Below, one piece after another: positions 20,171 to 29,219 of a DNA stretch of 64,000 bases (positions are counted from its first letter, which is position 1; each line of letters opens with the position of its first letter). The notes beneath the pieces were generated by a model. It ran no database searches. It saw only the letters and a program-made list of their open reading frames with translations, and was not told the origin of the DNA. The DNA is from Variovorax sp. 54 (GTDB taxonomy: Bacteria; Pseudomonadota; Gammaproteobacteria; Burkholderiales; Burkholderiaceae_C), in the NCBI RefSeq assembly GCF_002754375.1, contig NZ_PEFF01000001.1, positions 1,922,001 to 1,986,000 of the forward strand, read 5' to 3'. The position numbers and the translations under genes are program-made.

Positions 20171-20917
20171 ATGGCCGAACGCAGCCCCTGGCCCTACCCC
20201 CGCTGGGTCGCCCACCGCGGCGCCGGCAAGCTGGCGCCTGAAAACACGCTCGCCGCCTTCCGCTTCGGCGCGTCGCATGGCTACCGCATGTTCGAGTGCG
20301 ATGCCAAGCTCAGCGCCGACGGCGTGGTCTTCCTGATGCACGACGCCACGCTCGATCGCACCACCAACGGCCACGGCATCGGCGGCCAGCAGACATGGGG
20401 TGCGCTGTCGCAGCTCGACGCCGGTGGCTGGCACTCGCGCGCCTTCGCGGGCGAGCCGCTGCCCACGCTGGGGAACCTGGCGCGCTTCTGCCGCGCCAAC
20501 GACCTCCTGCTGAACATCGAGATCAAGCCCACGCCCGGCACCGAACGCGAGACCGGCGAAGTGGTCGCACGCGAAGCCGCGCGCCTCTGGCAGGGCACGG
20601 CCGTGCCGCCGCTGCTCACCTCGTTCCAGATCGACGCGCTGAAGGGCGCCCAGGCCGTGCAGCCCGAACTGCCGCGCGGCCTGCTGCTCGACACGCTCTG
20701 GAACGGCTGGCTCGACACCGCGCTGAACCTGGGCTGCCAGGCCATCGTCTGCAACCACGCGCTGTGGGACGCCGCCACCGTGGCGCAGGTGCATGGCGCC
20801 GGCCTGCGCTCGCTGAGCTACACGGTGAACGACGATTGGGCCGCGCAACGGCTCATCGAGCTGGGCACCGACGGCATCATCACCGACCGGGTCGACCTGT
20901 TCAGTCCCGCGGGCTGA
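20171..20917 (+). CDS. ugpQ: Glycerophosphodiester phosphodiesterase
   Basis: A 248-residue GDPD-family enzyme with a TIM-barrel fold. Catalytic motifs are visible: H-R-G-A near residue 14, A-P-E-N-T, E-C-D-A-K and the second catalytic His in L-M-H-D. There is no signal peptide, so it is cytoplasmic. It hydrolyses imported glycerophosphodiesters to glycerol-3-phosphate plus an alcohol such as choline or ethanolamine. Position as last gene of ugpBAECQ matches E. coli. Confidence 0.95.
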   Translation: MAERSPWPYPRWVAHRGAGKLAPENTLAAFRFGASHGYRMFECDAKLSADGVVFLMHDATLDRTTNGHGIGGQQTWGALSQLDAGGWHSRAFAGEPLPTLGNLARFCRANDLLLNIEIKPTPGTERETGEVVAREAARLWQGTAVPPLLTSFQIDALKGAQAVQPELPRGLLLDTLWNGWLDTALNLGCQAIVCNHALWDAATVAQVHGAGLRSLSYTVNDDWAAQRLIELGTDGIITDRVDLFSPAG

Positions 20918-20968
20918 GGCTGCATTTCTTACCCGTTCTTACGTCATGGCGGCTTCTATGATGCGGCC

Positions 20969-23485
20969 ATGAATCGGACCTCTCGCCTGGCGGGCCTGCG
21001 CCTCCCCGCGCTCCTTGCCGTGTTGACCGTGTGGGCCCTGCTGACGTGCGGCGTCGCCCTCGCGCAGCCGGACGCCAGCATGAACGCCGGCAACGGCAAC
21101 CCCAACAACAGCGCCAACACCGTGGCCGCCGCTGCGGCCCCGCCACCCACCATCGCCGAGCTGCGCGCGCAGTTCGCCCGCATTGCCCCTTCGGGCAAGG
21201 CCAATGCCACGGTCGTTCCGGGCGCCGAAGACGACGCACGCAAGCAGCTCGCGCAGATCAACGAGATCGGCGTGCAGGCCGACAAGTTCGTCGCCGCCCG
21301 CACCAGCGAACTCGCCGACCTGAACGCACGGCTCGGCGAGCTCGGCAACCCGCCCGCCGCCGGCGCCACCGAAGACCCCAACATCACGCGCCAGCGCGCA
21401 CAGCTGACCAAGGAGCGCAATGCGCTCGATGCGGACATCCGCCTGGCCAAGCTGCTGGCGATCGACGTGCGCCAGCGCGGCACCGACGTCGTGTCGCAGC
21501 GGCGCCAGCAGTTCGAGGCCGAGCTCACCAGCCGCGCCGCCTCGCCGCTCGGCCGCGAGTTCTGGGACGACCTGCGCGACGCCTGGCCCGACGACTTCGA
21601 ACGGCTGCAGGCGCTCGGGTCGGCGCTCGGCGACGGCTTCGATCAGGCGCTGCAGCCCGAAAGCCGCACGCCGGTGATCGCCTCGTTCATCGGCGCGCTG
21701 CTGCTCGCATGGCTCGGCGTCTGGGCCGCCGAGCGCGGGCTGGCGCGCCTGGCCACGCGCGTGCTGCCGGCCGGGCGGCTGCGCCGCTCGCTGCTGGTGA
21801 TCGCCATCGTCGCGACGCACGTGCTGCTGGTCGCCGTGGCCGCGCACGGCGTCGTCGAAGTGCTCAAGGCCCACGCCACGTGGGACGCGCAGGCGCGCAA
21901 GGCGCTGCAGTCGGCGGCGCAGACGCTGACCTTCATGGCGTTCATCATCGGGCTGGGGCGCGGGCTGCTGGCCACGGGGCGGCCGTCGTGGCGCCTGCCG
22001 GCCATTCCCGACCTCACGGCGCAGCGCCTGTCGGCGCTGCCGTGGCTGGTGGCGCTGGTGGCTGCGCTGGCGTGGACGCCCGCCGAGCTCAACGCGCTCA
22101 TCGACGCCAGCTTTGCCGCCGTGGTGACCACGCACGTGGCGACGGCGCTGCTGCTCACCGCGCTGGTCGGCACCGTCGTGTACCGCCTGAAGGCGCTGCG
22201 TGCCGACGCGCCCGACGCCGGCCTGCCGGAACGGCCGATGTGGGTCGGGGTGCTGGTGGCGCTGATCGCGGTGCTGGTCATCACCATCTGGGTGCTGGTG
22301 GCCTTCGGCTACGTGGCGCTGGCGAGCTTCCTGGCCTCGCAGCTCACCTGGAGCGGCATCGTCGCGGCGGCCTTCTACGTGCTGTTCAAGTTCGCCGACG
22401 ACCTGTTCATGGCGGTGGTGTCCTCGCGCAGCGCCTCCGGCCAGCGGCTGCAGAAGAGCTTCGGCCTGGCGCCGCAGACGCTCGACCAGGCGGCCACCGT
22501 GCTCTCGGGCCTGAGCCGCGTGGCGCTGTTCTTCTACATGCTGGTCGCATTGGCCGCGCCGCTGGGCACGGGCCCGGGCGAGGTGTTCCAGCGCGGCGGC
22601 AAGCTCGGCACCGGCGTGAAGGTGGGCGAGTTCCAGCTGGTGCCGGGCGCGATCCTCAGCGCCGTGGCCGTGGCGGTGATCGGCTTCATCGTGCTGCGGG
22701 TGTTCAAGCGCTGGCTCTCGCGCAGCTACCTGCCGAGCACGCAGTTCGAGCCGGGCATGCAGAGCTCGATCACCACGCTGCTGGGCTACGTGGGCGGCAT
22801 CCTGGTGGTGGCGTTCTCGCTGTCGGCGCTGGGCATCGGCATCGAGCGCATCGCATGGGTGGCGAGCGCGCTGTCGGTGGGCATCGGCTTCGGCCTGCAG
22901 GCCATCGTGCAGAACTTCATCTCGGGCCTGATCCTGCTGGCCGAGCAGCCGGTGAAGGTGGGCGACTGGGTGGTGCTGGGCACCACCGAGGGCGACGTGC
23001 GGCGCATCAACGTGCGCGCCACCGAGATCCAGCTGGGCGACCGCTCGACGCTGATCGTGCCGAACTCGGAGTTCATCACCAAGACCGTGCGCAACATGAC
23101 GCTGGCCAACGCCGAGGGCCGCGTGCTGATCCGCCTGCCGATGCCGCTGACCACCGACGCGCAGCGCGTGCGCGAGCTGATCCTCGAAGCCTGCCGCGCG
23201 CACGAGGGTGTGCTGGAAACGCCGGCGCCCTCGCTCACGCTCGAAGGCATCGAGAACGGGCTGCTGATCTTCCAGGCCATCGCCTACGTGCCGAGCCCCC
23301 GGCTGGCGGGCGGCGTGCGCAGCGACCTGCTGTTCACGATCCTCGATGCGCTCAAGCAGGCCGACCTGCCGCTGGCCACGCCCACGACGCTCGTGATGGC
23401 GGCGGCCGCGCCGGTGCTGCCCGCCGAGCCGTCGCCGGCCCCCGCCACGCCAGCGTCGCCGCTGCCGGGCACCACGAGCACCTGA
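20969..23485 (+). CDS. MscS-family mechanosensitive channel with DUF3772 domain
   Basis: An 838-residue protein. A signal peptide (to about residue 33, ending A-L-A-Q) is followed by a periplasmic coiled-coil/DUF3772 region (about 50-230). Several transmembrane helices then lead to the MscS pore and beta domains (about 560-790). The family motif G-I-G-F-G-L-Q-A-I-V-Q-N-F-I-S-G lies near residue 632, and the beta-domain motif V-P-N-S-E-F follows. It probably releases solutes under hypo-osmotic shock, like the large MscK/MscM class. A disordered Ala/Pro tail ends the protein. It starts 52 bases after ugpQ. Confidence 0.93.
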   Translation: MNRTSRLAGLRLPALLAVLTVWALLTCGVALAQPDASMNAGNGNPNNSANTVAAAAAPPPTIAELRAQFARIAPSGKANATVVPGAEDDARKQLAQINEIGVQADKFVAARTSELADLNARLGELGNPPAAGATEDPNITRQRAQLTKERNALDADIRLAKLLAIDVRQRGTDVVSQRRQQFEAELTSRAASPLGREFWDDLRDAWPDDFERLQALGSALGDGFDQALQPESRTPVIASFIGALLLAWLGVWAAERGLARLATRVLPAGRLRRSLLVIAIVATHVLLVAVAAHGVVEVLKAHATWDAQARKALQSAAQTLTFMAFIIGLGRGLLATGRPSWRLPAIPDLTAQRLSALPWLVALVAALAWTPAELNALIDASFAAVVTTHVATALLLTALVGTVVYRLKALRADAPDAGLPERPMWVGVLVALIAVLVITIWVLVAFGYVALASFLASQLTWSGIVAAAFYVLFKFADDLFMAVVSSRSASGQRLQKSFGLAPQTLDQAATVLSGLSRVALFFYMLVALAAPLGTGPGEVFQRGGKLGTGVKVGEFQLVPGAILSAVAVAVIGFIVLRVFKRWLSRSYLPSTQFEPGMQSSITTLLGYVGGILVVAFSLSALGIGIERIAWVASALSVGIGFGLQAIVQNFISGLILLAEQPVKVGDWVVLGTTEGDVRRINVRATEIQLGDRSTLIVPNSEFITKTVRNMTLANAEGRVLIRLPMPLTTDAQRVRELILEACRAHEGVLETPAPSLTLEGIENGLLIFQAIAYVPSPRLAGGVRSDLLFTILDALKQADLPLATPTTLVMAAAAPVLPAEPSPAPATPASPLPGTTST

Positions 23486-23498
23486 AGCACTCGCCGCT

Positions 23499-23969
23499 CT
23501 ATTCGAGCGGCAGTGCCCCCGTGCACTTGATTTCGTTCAGGCACACGCTGGAGCGCACGGCCGACACGCCCGGCATGTGCATCAGCGTGTGCATGAGGAA
23601 CTGCGACAGCGCCTCCAGGTCGCGCGCGACCACCTTGAGCACGTAGTCGAAGTCGCCGGTCACCGAGTAGCACTCCAGGATCTGCCGCATGTCGGCGATG
23701 AGGTCCTGGAACTTGGGCAGCTCGTCGACATGGCCGCGCGCCATCGTGACGTGGATGAAGGCGATCACGCCCAGCCCGATGTGGCGCGCGTTGAGCCGCG
23801 CGGCGTAACCGCTGATCAGCCCCAGTTCTTCGAGCCGCCGGTGGCGTCGCAGGCACTGCGCAGGCGACAGCTGGGCCACCTCGGCCAGGTCCAGGTTGGA
23901 CGCGCGGCCGTGCGCCTGGAGGTGGTCCAGAATCCGCCGGTCGGTGCGGTCGAGTTCGATGATCTGCAA
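23499..23969 (-). CDS. Lrp/AsnC family transcriptional regulator
   Basis: A 156-residue regulator. An N-terminal winged helix-turn-helix starts L-D-R-T-D-R-R-I-L-D-H-L, with recognition region L-S-P-A-Q-C-L-R-R-H-R-R-L-E. A C-terminal RAM/AsnC effector-binding domain contains G-D-F-D-Y-V-L-K. I set the start at TTG 23969: GGAGAG lies six bases upstream and the length then fits the family. A nearby ATG (23983) is out of frame. It is divergent from the TrpX-like importer operon and probably regulates it in response to an amino acid. Confidence 0.9.
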   Translation of the reverse strand: MQIIELDRTDRRILDHLQAHGRASNLDLAEVAQLSPAQCLRRHRRLEELGLISGYAARLNARHIGLGVIAFIHVTMARGHVDELPKFQDLIADMRQILECYSVTGDFDYVLKVVARDLEALSQFLMHTLMHMPGVSAVRSSVCLNEIKCTGALPLE

Positions 23970-23995
23970 TTTCGTCTCTCCATATGCCTCAATGA

Positions 23996-24054
23996 TGCAA
24001 TTATGTTTCTTAAAGCGGGGAAAGCCCGAGGGGTTCATGCACCTTAATTGTGCA
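23996..24054. promoter_or_regulatory. AT-rich divergent control region with Lrp-site-like repeats
   Basis: The 213-base spacer between the Lrp gene and the importer is much more AT-rich than its neighbours. TGCAATTATG (23996-24005) and TTAATTGTGCA (24044-24054) form a near-inverted pair about 48 bases apart. AT-rich half sites of this kind are typical of Lrp-family binding. The assignment is inferred from composition and position. Confidence 0.4.
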
Positions 24055-24182
24055 AAGTACGATCTAGACTTCGACGCGCCCGGATGGCGTTGCACCCATC
24101 CGGGCCGCTGAATGGCGCCTCCCAGGCTTTGCCGGCGGCTTCGAACGCACCCACACCCCTTTCCCCACCCGGAGACCCTTAC

Positions 24183-25160
24183 GTGAAAAACGCTTTGCTT
24201 CGCACCCCCTTCAGCGCCGTGGCCCTGGCCCTCGGCGTGCTCGCCGCCGCACCGGCGCTGGCCGCCGACAAGTCGGTCGCCGTGACCGCCATCGTCGAGC
24301 ACCCGGCCCTGGACGCCGTGCGCGACGGCGTGAAGGAAGAGCTGAAGGCCGCCGGCTACGAGGTGGGCAAGAACCTCAAGTTCAGCTACCAGAGCGCACA
24401 GGGCAACGTGGGCACCGCCGCCCAGATCGCCCGCAAGTACGTGGGCGATGCGCCCGACGTGATCGTGGCCATCGCCACGCCGTCGGCGCAGGCGACCGTG
24501 GCCGCCACCAAGACGATTCCCGTCGTGTACTCGGCCATCACCGACCCGGTGGCCGCCAAGCTGGTGAAGAACTGGGAGCCCTCGGGCACCAACGTGACCG
24601 GCGTGTCCGACCTGTCGCCGCTCGAAAAGCACATCGACCTGATCAAGAAGGTCGTGCCGAACGCCAAGCGCATCGGCGTGATCTACAGCCCCGGCGAAGC
24701 CAACTCGGTGGCCATCGTCACCGCGCTGAAGAAGGCCGCCGCCGACGCCGGCATGACCGTGGTCGAAGCCGCCGCCGCGCGCACGGTCGACGTACCCACC
24801 GCCGCCCAGAGCCTGGTCGGCAAGGCCGACGTGATCTACACGCCCACCGACAACAACGTGGTCTCGGCCTTCGAAGGCATCGTGAAGGTGGCCCAGCAGG
24901 CCAAGCTGCCCGTGGTGGCCGCCGACACCGCCACCGTCGAGCGCGGCGCCGTGGCTGCACTGGGCCTGAACTACACCGACATCGGCCGCCAGACCGGCAA
25001 GATCGTGGTGCGCATCCTCAAGGGCGAGAAGCCCGGCACCATCGCCTCGCAAACCAGCACCAACTTCGAGCTGGTGGTGAACCCCGGCGCGGCCAAGCTG
25101 CAGGGCGTGACCCTGTCGGACGCGCTGCTGAAGTCGGCGAAGGTCGTCAGCACCAAGTAA
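24183..25160 (+). CDS. ABC transporter substrate-binding protein (TrpX-like)
   Basis: A 325-residue binding protein of the ABC_sub_bind (DUF534/TrpX-like) family. A Sec signal peptide ends P-A-L-A-A-D-K. The mature part carries the periplasmic-binding-protein-like core I-A-T-P-S-A-Q and the family segment V-Y-S-A-I-T-D-P-V-A-A. A GTG start at 24183, preceded by GGAG, is used because it begins the signal peptide. Relatives in Firmicutes import tryptophan; the ligand here is not determined, though an amino acid fits the adjacent Lrp gene. Confidence 0.88.
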   Translation: MKNALLRTPFSAVALALGVLAAAPALAADKSVAVTAIVEHPALDAVRDGVKEELKAAGYEVGKNLKFSYQSAQGNVGTAAQIARKYVGDAPDVIVAIATPSAQATVAATKTIPVVYSAITDPVAAKLVKNWEPSGTNVTGVSDLSPLEKHIDLIKKVVPNAKRIGVIYSPGEANSVAIVTALKKAAADAGMTVVEAAAARTVDVPTAAQSLVGKADVIYTPTDNNVVSAFEGIVKVAQQAKLPVVAADTATVERGAVAALGLNYTDIGRQTGKIVVRILKGEKPGTIASQTSTNFELVVNPGAAKLQGVTLSDALLKSAKVVSTK

Positions 25161-25182
25161 AAGCCGCCCCGGCGGGCTTTTA
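25159..25182 (+). terminator. Weak hairpin terminator after the binding-protein gene
   Basis: AAAAGCCGCC (25159-25168) pairs with GGCGGGCTTTT (25171-25181) through about eight base pairs with one bulge. The U-tract is short and partly inside the stem. It lies directly at the stop codon and before the permease gene, so it may attenuate the downstream genes. Confidence 0.45.
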
Positions 25183-25238
25183 GCTCCCGGCGCAGGCCGG
25201 GCGCGCCAGCCCGCCGACTGCGCTCCCCGGAAGCCCCC

Positions 25239-26135
25239 ATGTCCCTCATTGCTTCGCTGGGCGCCATCGAGATCGGTCTGATTTTCGGACTGGTCGCGCT
25301 GGGCGTCTTCATGTCGTTTCGCATCATCAACTTTCCCGACCTCACGGTGGACGGCAGCTTTCCGCTGGGCGCCGCCGTGGCCGCGACGCTCATCGTCGCG
25401 GGCTGGAACCCCGCCGCCGCCACGGCCGTGGCCTGCGTGGCCGGTGCCGCCGCAGGCTGGCTCACGGCCTGGCTCAACGTCAAGCTGAAGATCATGCAGC
25501 TGCTCGCGAGCATCCTGGTGATGATCGCGCTGTACTCCATCAACCTGCGCGTGATGGGCAAGCCCAACGTGGCGCTCATCACCGAACCCACGGTGTTCAG
25601 CATGGTCAGCTTCGGCGGCATGCCCGAGCAGTGGGCCAAGCCGCTGTTGCTGCTGATCATCGTGATCGCCGCGAAGATCGTCGTCGACATGTTCTTCGCC
25701 TCCGAAGCCGGCCTGGCGATGCGCGCCACCGGCGGCAACGCGCGCATGGCGCGTGCGCAGGGCATCTCGACCGACTTCCACACGATGGCGGGCCTGGCGC
25801 TCTCCAATGCGCTGGTGGCGCTGGCCGGTGCGCTGTTCGCGCAGAGCCAGGGCACGGCCGACATCTCGATGGGCGTGGGCACGATCGTGATCGGCCTGGC
25901 CGCCGTGATCATCGGCGAGACCCTGCTGCCCGCGCGCAGCATGGTCATCACCACGCTGGCCTGCGTGCTGGGTGCGCTGCTCTATCGCTTCTTCATCGCG
26001 ATGGCGCTCAACACCGACTTCATGGGCCTGCAGGCGCAAGACCTGAACCTGGTGACCGCCGTGCTCGTGGCCTTCGCGCTGCTGGTGCCCGCCTACAAGC
26101 GCAAGCTGGGCGGACTCTTCAAGGGGAAGAACTGA
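25239..26135 (+). CDS. ABC transporter permease (TrpY-like, BPD_transp_2 family)
   Basis: A 298-residue integral membrane protein with about eight hydrophobic helices, of the branched-chain amino acid/ribose permease superfamily. The G-L-A-M-R-A-T-G-G-N-A-R-M-A-R segment is the cytoplasmic coupling motif. Its stop codon overlaps the start of the ATPase gene (TGATG), indicating translational coupling. It forms the channel for the TrpX-like binding protein. Confidence 0.9.
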   Translation: MSLIASLGAIEIGLIFGLVALGVFMSFRIINFPDLTVDGSFPLGAAVAATLIVAGWNPAAATAVACVAGAAAGWLTAWLNVKLKIMQLLASILVMIALYSINLRVMGKPNVALITEPTVFSMVSFGGMPEQWAKPLLLLIIVIAAKIVVDMFFASEAGLAMRATGGNARMARAQGISTDFHTMAGLALSNALVALAGALFAQSQGTADISMGVGTIVIGLAAVIIGETLLPARSMVITTLACVLGALLYRFFIAMALNTDFMGLQAQDLNLVTAVLVAFALLVPAYKRKLGGLFKGKN

Positions 26136-26929
26136 TGCTGCGCGCCCAACAACTCGAAATTACGTTCAACCCGGGCACGCCGATCGAAAACCGCGTGCTG
26201 CGCGGCCTGAGCCTGGACATTCCGACCGGCCAGTTCGTCACCGTGATCGGATCGAACGGCGCGGGCAAGTCGACCTTTCTCAACGCGATCAGCGGCGACC
26301 TGATGGTCGACAAGGGCCGCCTCGAAATCGACGGCAAGGACGTGACCCGCCTGAACGCCTGGCAGCGCTCGGGCATGGTGGCCCGCGTGTTCCAGGACCC
26401 GATGGCCGGCACCTGCGAGGCGCTGACCATCGAGGAAAACATGGCGCTGGCGTGGAAGCGCGGCGAGCGCAGGGGCTTCGGCTTCTCGCTGAATCGCAAC
26501 CTGCGCGAGCTGTTCCGCGAGAAGCTGTCGATCCTGAAGCTGGGCCTCGAAAACCGGCTGGCCGACCGCATCGGCCTGCTCTCGGGCGGCCAGCGCCAGG
26601 CCGTGAGCCTGCTGATGGCGTCGCTGCGGCCTTCGCGCATCCTGCTGCTCGACGAGCACACGGCCGCGCTCGACCCGAAGACCGCGGCCTTCGTGCTGGA
26701 ACTCACCGCCAAGATCGTCGAAGGCAGCCAGCTCACCGCGATGATGGTCACGCACAGCATGCGCCAGGCGCTGGACTACGGTTCGCGCACCGTGATGCTG
26801 CACGAAGGCCAGGTGATCCTCGACGTGGCCGGCGACCAGCGCTCGGGCCTGGACGTGCCCGACCTGCTGCGCATGTTCGAGCAGACGCGCGGCGAGAAGC
26901 TGGACGACGACAAGCTGCTGCTCGCCTGA
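26135..26929 (+). CDS. ABC transporter ATP-binding protein (TrpZ-like)
   Basis: A 264-residue ATPase. Walker A G-S-N-G-A-G-K-S-T lies near residue 40, signature L-S-G-G-Q-R-Q-A near 152, and Walker B (I-L-L-L-D-E-H) carries His in place of the common Pro. The ATG at 26135 overlaps the permease stop. A much longer in-frame extension is open upstream, but it runs through the permease gene and is not coding. The stop overlaps the GNAT gene start (TGATG). Confidence 0.92.
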   Translation: MLRAQQLEITFNPGTPIENRVLRGLSLDIPTGQFVTVIGSNGAGKSTFLNAISGDLMVDKGRLEIDGKDVTRLNAWQRSGMVARVFQDPMAGTCEALTIEENMALAWKRGERRGFGFSLNRNLRELFREKLSILKLGLENRLADRIGLLSGGQRQAVSLLMASLRPSRILLLDEHTAALDPKTAAFVLELTAKIVEGSQLTAMMVTHSMRQALDYGSRTVMLHEGQVILDVAGDQRSGLDVPDLLRMFEQTRGEKLDDDKLLLA

Positions 26930-27444
26930 TGGACGCAGCGCCTTCTCTGCTCGTGCGCGACATGCGCGCGGACGATCTCGACGCCGTGCTGGCGGTCCAG
27001 CTCGCCTGCTACGGCGCGGGGTTCGTGGAGGACGGCGTGCTCATCGCGCGGCGGCTGGCCGCCTCGCCGCGCACCGGCTGGGTGGCCGAGCACGGCGGCG
27101 CCGTGCGGGCCTACCTGGCGGCGTACCCCTCGCAGCGCGGCAAGCTCACGCCGTTGCACGGCGACTTCGAGGTGGCGCCCGACGCCGACGCGCTGTACCT
27201 GCACGACCTGGCCGTGCACCCCGAGGCCTCGGGGCTGGGCCTGGGGCCGCGCCTCGTGCGCCACGCCTGGGCCCACGCACTGCGGGCGGGCTGGCGGCAT
27301 TCGACGCTGGTGTCGGTGCAGGCCTCGGTCGGGTTCTGGGAGCGCCAGGGGTATGCGGCCACGGCGCCGGCCGGCGACGAGCAGCAGGCCCGGCTGGCAA
27401 CCTACCCCGGGCTGTCGATCTACATGGCCCGCCGGCTCGATTAA
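26929..27444 (+). CDS. GNAT family N-acetyltransferase
   Basis: A 171-residue acetyltransferase. The acetyl-CoA-binding core appears as L-A-V-H-P-E-A-S-G-L-G-L-G-P-R-L, where the usual Q/R-x-x-G-x-G/A loop is slightly divergent. A C-terminal G-F-W-E-R-Q-G-Y-A motif is typical of GNAT. It is translationally coupled to the importer ATPase, so it may modify the imported compound; the substrate is unknown. Confidence 0.87.
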   Translation: MDAAPSLLVRDMRADDLDAVLAVQLACYGAGFVEDGVLIARRLAASPRTGWVAEHGGAVRAYLAAYPSQRGKLTPLHGDFEVAPDADALYLHDLAVHPEASGLGLGPRLVRHAWAHALRAGWRHSTLVSVQASVGFWERQGYAATAPAGDEQQARLATYPGLSIYMARRLD

Positions 27445-27451
27445 CGCCGGC

Positions 27452-27730
27452 TCAGCGGCCCCAGCCGCGCATCACCAACCACTGCACGGTGCCGCAGACC
27501 GCCGCCAGCGCGGCATAAGTGGTCATCGAGCCGTCGCGGCCCGTGACGATCAGGCCGGCCAGCGAAGTCAGCAGGCCGGCCCCGAAGGTGATCGCCCATT
27601 GCATCCACCCGCGCGGAACGCCGGTGCGCGGGCCCCCGAGAAAGCGGCCCACGACCACGAGCACCCCGGCAATGAAAGCCGCAGGTGCCGCAAAATTAAG
27701 CAGGTGATTGAAGAGGTCCAGCAAGTCCAT
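27452..27730 (-). CDS. Small hydrophobic membrane protein, unknown function
   Basis: A 92-residue protein with three predicted membrane helices (about 11-30, 43-61 and 68-86). A G-G-P-R-T-G-V-P-R-G-W loop separates the first two. I recognise no family. It converges with the GNAT gene (7-base gap) and is divergent from hemA. The ribosome binding site is weak, but length, hydrophobic pattern and the absence of a competing gene support it. Confidence 0.6.
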   Translation of the reverse strand: MDLLDLFNHLLNFAAPAAFIAGVLVVVGRFLGGPRTGVPRGWMQWAITFGAGLLTSLAGLIVTGRDGSMTTYAALAAVCGTVQWLVMRGWGR

Positions 27731-27829
27731 GAAGGGCCGTGAGTGAGCACGAAGGCCATGTGGCGGCGCATATGGCTGTCATAGGGAAAGCCATTTGCCC
27801 CTCGGCAAACCTCGCCCGGCTGCTGATTT

Positions 27830-27835
27830 TATAAT
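27830..27835 (+). promoter_or_regulatory. -10 box immediately before hemA
   Basis: A perfect TATAAT ends six bases before the hemA ATG at 27842. If used, transcription would start at or within a base or two of the ATG, giving a leaderless mRNA. No convincing -35 element or ribosome binding site is visible. Confidence 0.5.
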
Positions 27836-27841
27836 CATGGA

Positions 27842-29113
27842 ATGTCAGTCTGGGCTCTCGGCTTGAACCACACGACCGCGCCGCTCGATCTGCGCGGTCG
27901 TTTCGCGTTCGCGCTCGACCAGATCGCCCCGACGCTGCACAGCCTGCGCAGTTCTTTCGGCAGCAGCAGCCACCCGCAGGTCGAGGCCGCGATCATCTCG
28001 ACCTGCAACCGCACCGAGATCTATTGCGCCTCCGAGCACATCGCGCTCGACCACACCTTCGGCTGGCTGGCCCAGAGCGGCGGCGTGGCCCCCGCCCTGC
28101 TGCGCTCGCATGCCTACACCCTGCACGACGACGAAGCCGCACGCCATGCCTTCCGCGTGGCCAGCGGGCTCGACTCCATGGTGCTCGGCGAAGCCCAGAT
28201 CCTCGGCCAGATGAAAGACGCCGTGCGCGCGGCCGAAACCGCCGGCGCGCTCGGCAGCACGCTCAACCAGCTGTTCCAGCGCTCGTTCGCGGTCGCCAAA
28301 GAAGTGCGCACCGCCACCGAAATCGGTGCCCACTCGATCAGCATGGCCGCCGCCGCCGTGCGCCTGGCCGGCCAGCTGTTCGAAGACCTGCGCACCACGC
28401 GCGTGCTGTTCGTCGGCGCGGGCGAAATGATCGACCTCGCGGCCACGCACTTCGCGGCCAAGGAGCCCAAGGCCATCGCCATCGCCAACCGCACGCTGGA
28501 GCGCGGCGAAAAGCTCGCCTCGCGCTTCGGCGGCGAAGCCATGCGGCTGGCCGACCTGCCGGCACGGCTGGCCGAGTTCGACATCGTCATCAGCTGCACC
28601 GCGAGCACGCTGCCGATCATCGGCCTGGGCGCCGTGGAGCGCGCGCTCAAGACCCGCAAGCACCGCCCGATGTTCATGGTCGACCTGGCCGTGCCGCGCG
28701 ACATCGAGCCCGAAGTGAAGGCGCTCGAAGACATCTACCTGTACACCGTGGACGACCTCGCCCAGGTCGTGCAACAGGGCCAGGCCAACCGCCAGGCCGC
28801 CGTGGCGCAGGCCGAAGTCATCATCGACGCCGGCGTGCAGAGCTTCATGCACTGGCTGGGCCAGCGCGGCACCGTGCCGCTGATCCAGCAGCTGAACGCG
28901 CAGGCCGACGAATGGCGCGCCACCGAAATGGCCCGCGCGCGCAAGCTGCTCGCCAAGGGCGAATCGGTCGAGGCCGTGCTCGAAGCCATGTCGCGCGGGC
29001 TCACGCAGAAGATGATGCACGGCGCGATGGCCGAGCTGCATGCGGGCGATGCCGCCTCGCGCGAACAGACGGCGCAGACGCTCTCGCGCCTGTTCCTGCG
29101 CAAAGAGCGTTAG
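27842..29113 (+). CDS. hemA: Glutamyl-tRNA reductase
   Basis: First committed enzyme of C5-pathway tetrapyrrole biosynthesis, reducing Glu-tRNA to glutamate-1-semialdehyde with NADPH. It has 423 residues. The N-terminus [11 protein letters not shown] matches the family. The catalytic cysteine is in S-T-C-N-R-T-E. The NADPH-binding G-A-G-E-M lies near residue 196, and a C-terminal dimerisation helix is present. It is followed by prfA and prmC, the classic hemA-prfA-prmC order. Confidence 0.97.
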   Translation: MSVWALGLNHTTAPLDLRGRFAFALDQIAPTLHSLRSSFGSSSHPQVEAAIISTCNRTEIYCASEHIALDHTFGWLAQSGGVAPALLRSHAYTLHDDEAARHAFRVASGLDSMVLGEAQILGQMKDAVRAAETAGALGSTLNQLFQRSFAVAKEVRTATEIGAHSISMAAAAVRLAGQLFEDLRTTRVLFVGAGEMIDLAATHFAAKEPKAIAIANRTLERGEKLASRFGGEAMRLADLPARLAEFDIVISCTASTLPIIGLGAVERALKTRKHRPMFMVDLAVPRDIEPEVKALEDIYLYTVDDLAQVVQQGQANRQAAVAQAEVIIDAGVQSFMHWLGQRGTVPLIQQLNAQADEWRATEMARARKLLAKGESVEAVLEAMSRGLTQKMMHGAMAELHAGDAASREQTAQTLSRLFLRKER

Positions 29114-29219
29114 CGACGACGCTCGCAAATGGCCCGCCGCGCGGGCCGCGGTCTTCATTCATGCGCCCTGCCGCTGCACTGCGGCGTTCCTCCCTCCCAT
29201 TTTTCGGGCCCCTTCCGTC

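Noticed and set aside
24048..24182. N-terminal extension of the TrpX-like binding protein
   Set aside because: The extra residues lie before a normal signal peptide, which would then be internal. The GTG at 24183 has a ribosome binding site.
23970..26039. A very long frame extending the Lrp regulator antisense to the importer genes
   Set aside because: Only the last 156 codons are Lrp-like. The rest is antisense shadow.
25631..26134. Longer form of the importer ATPase starting within the permease gene
   Set aside because: The upstream part is the permease read in another frame. The ATG overlapping the permease stop gives a normal-length ATPase.
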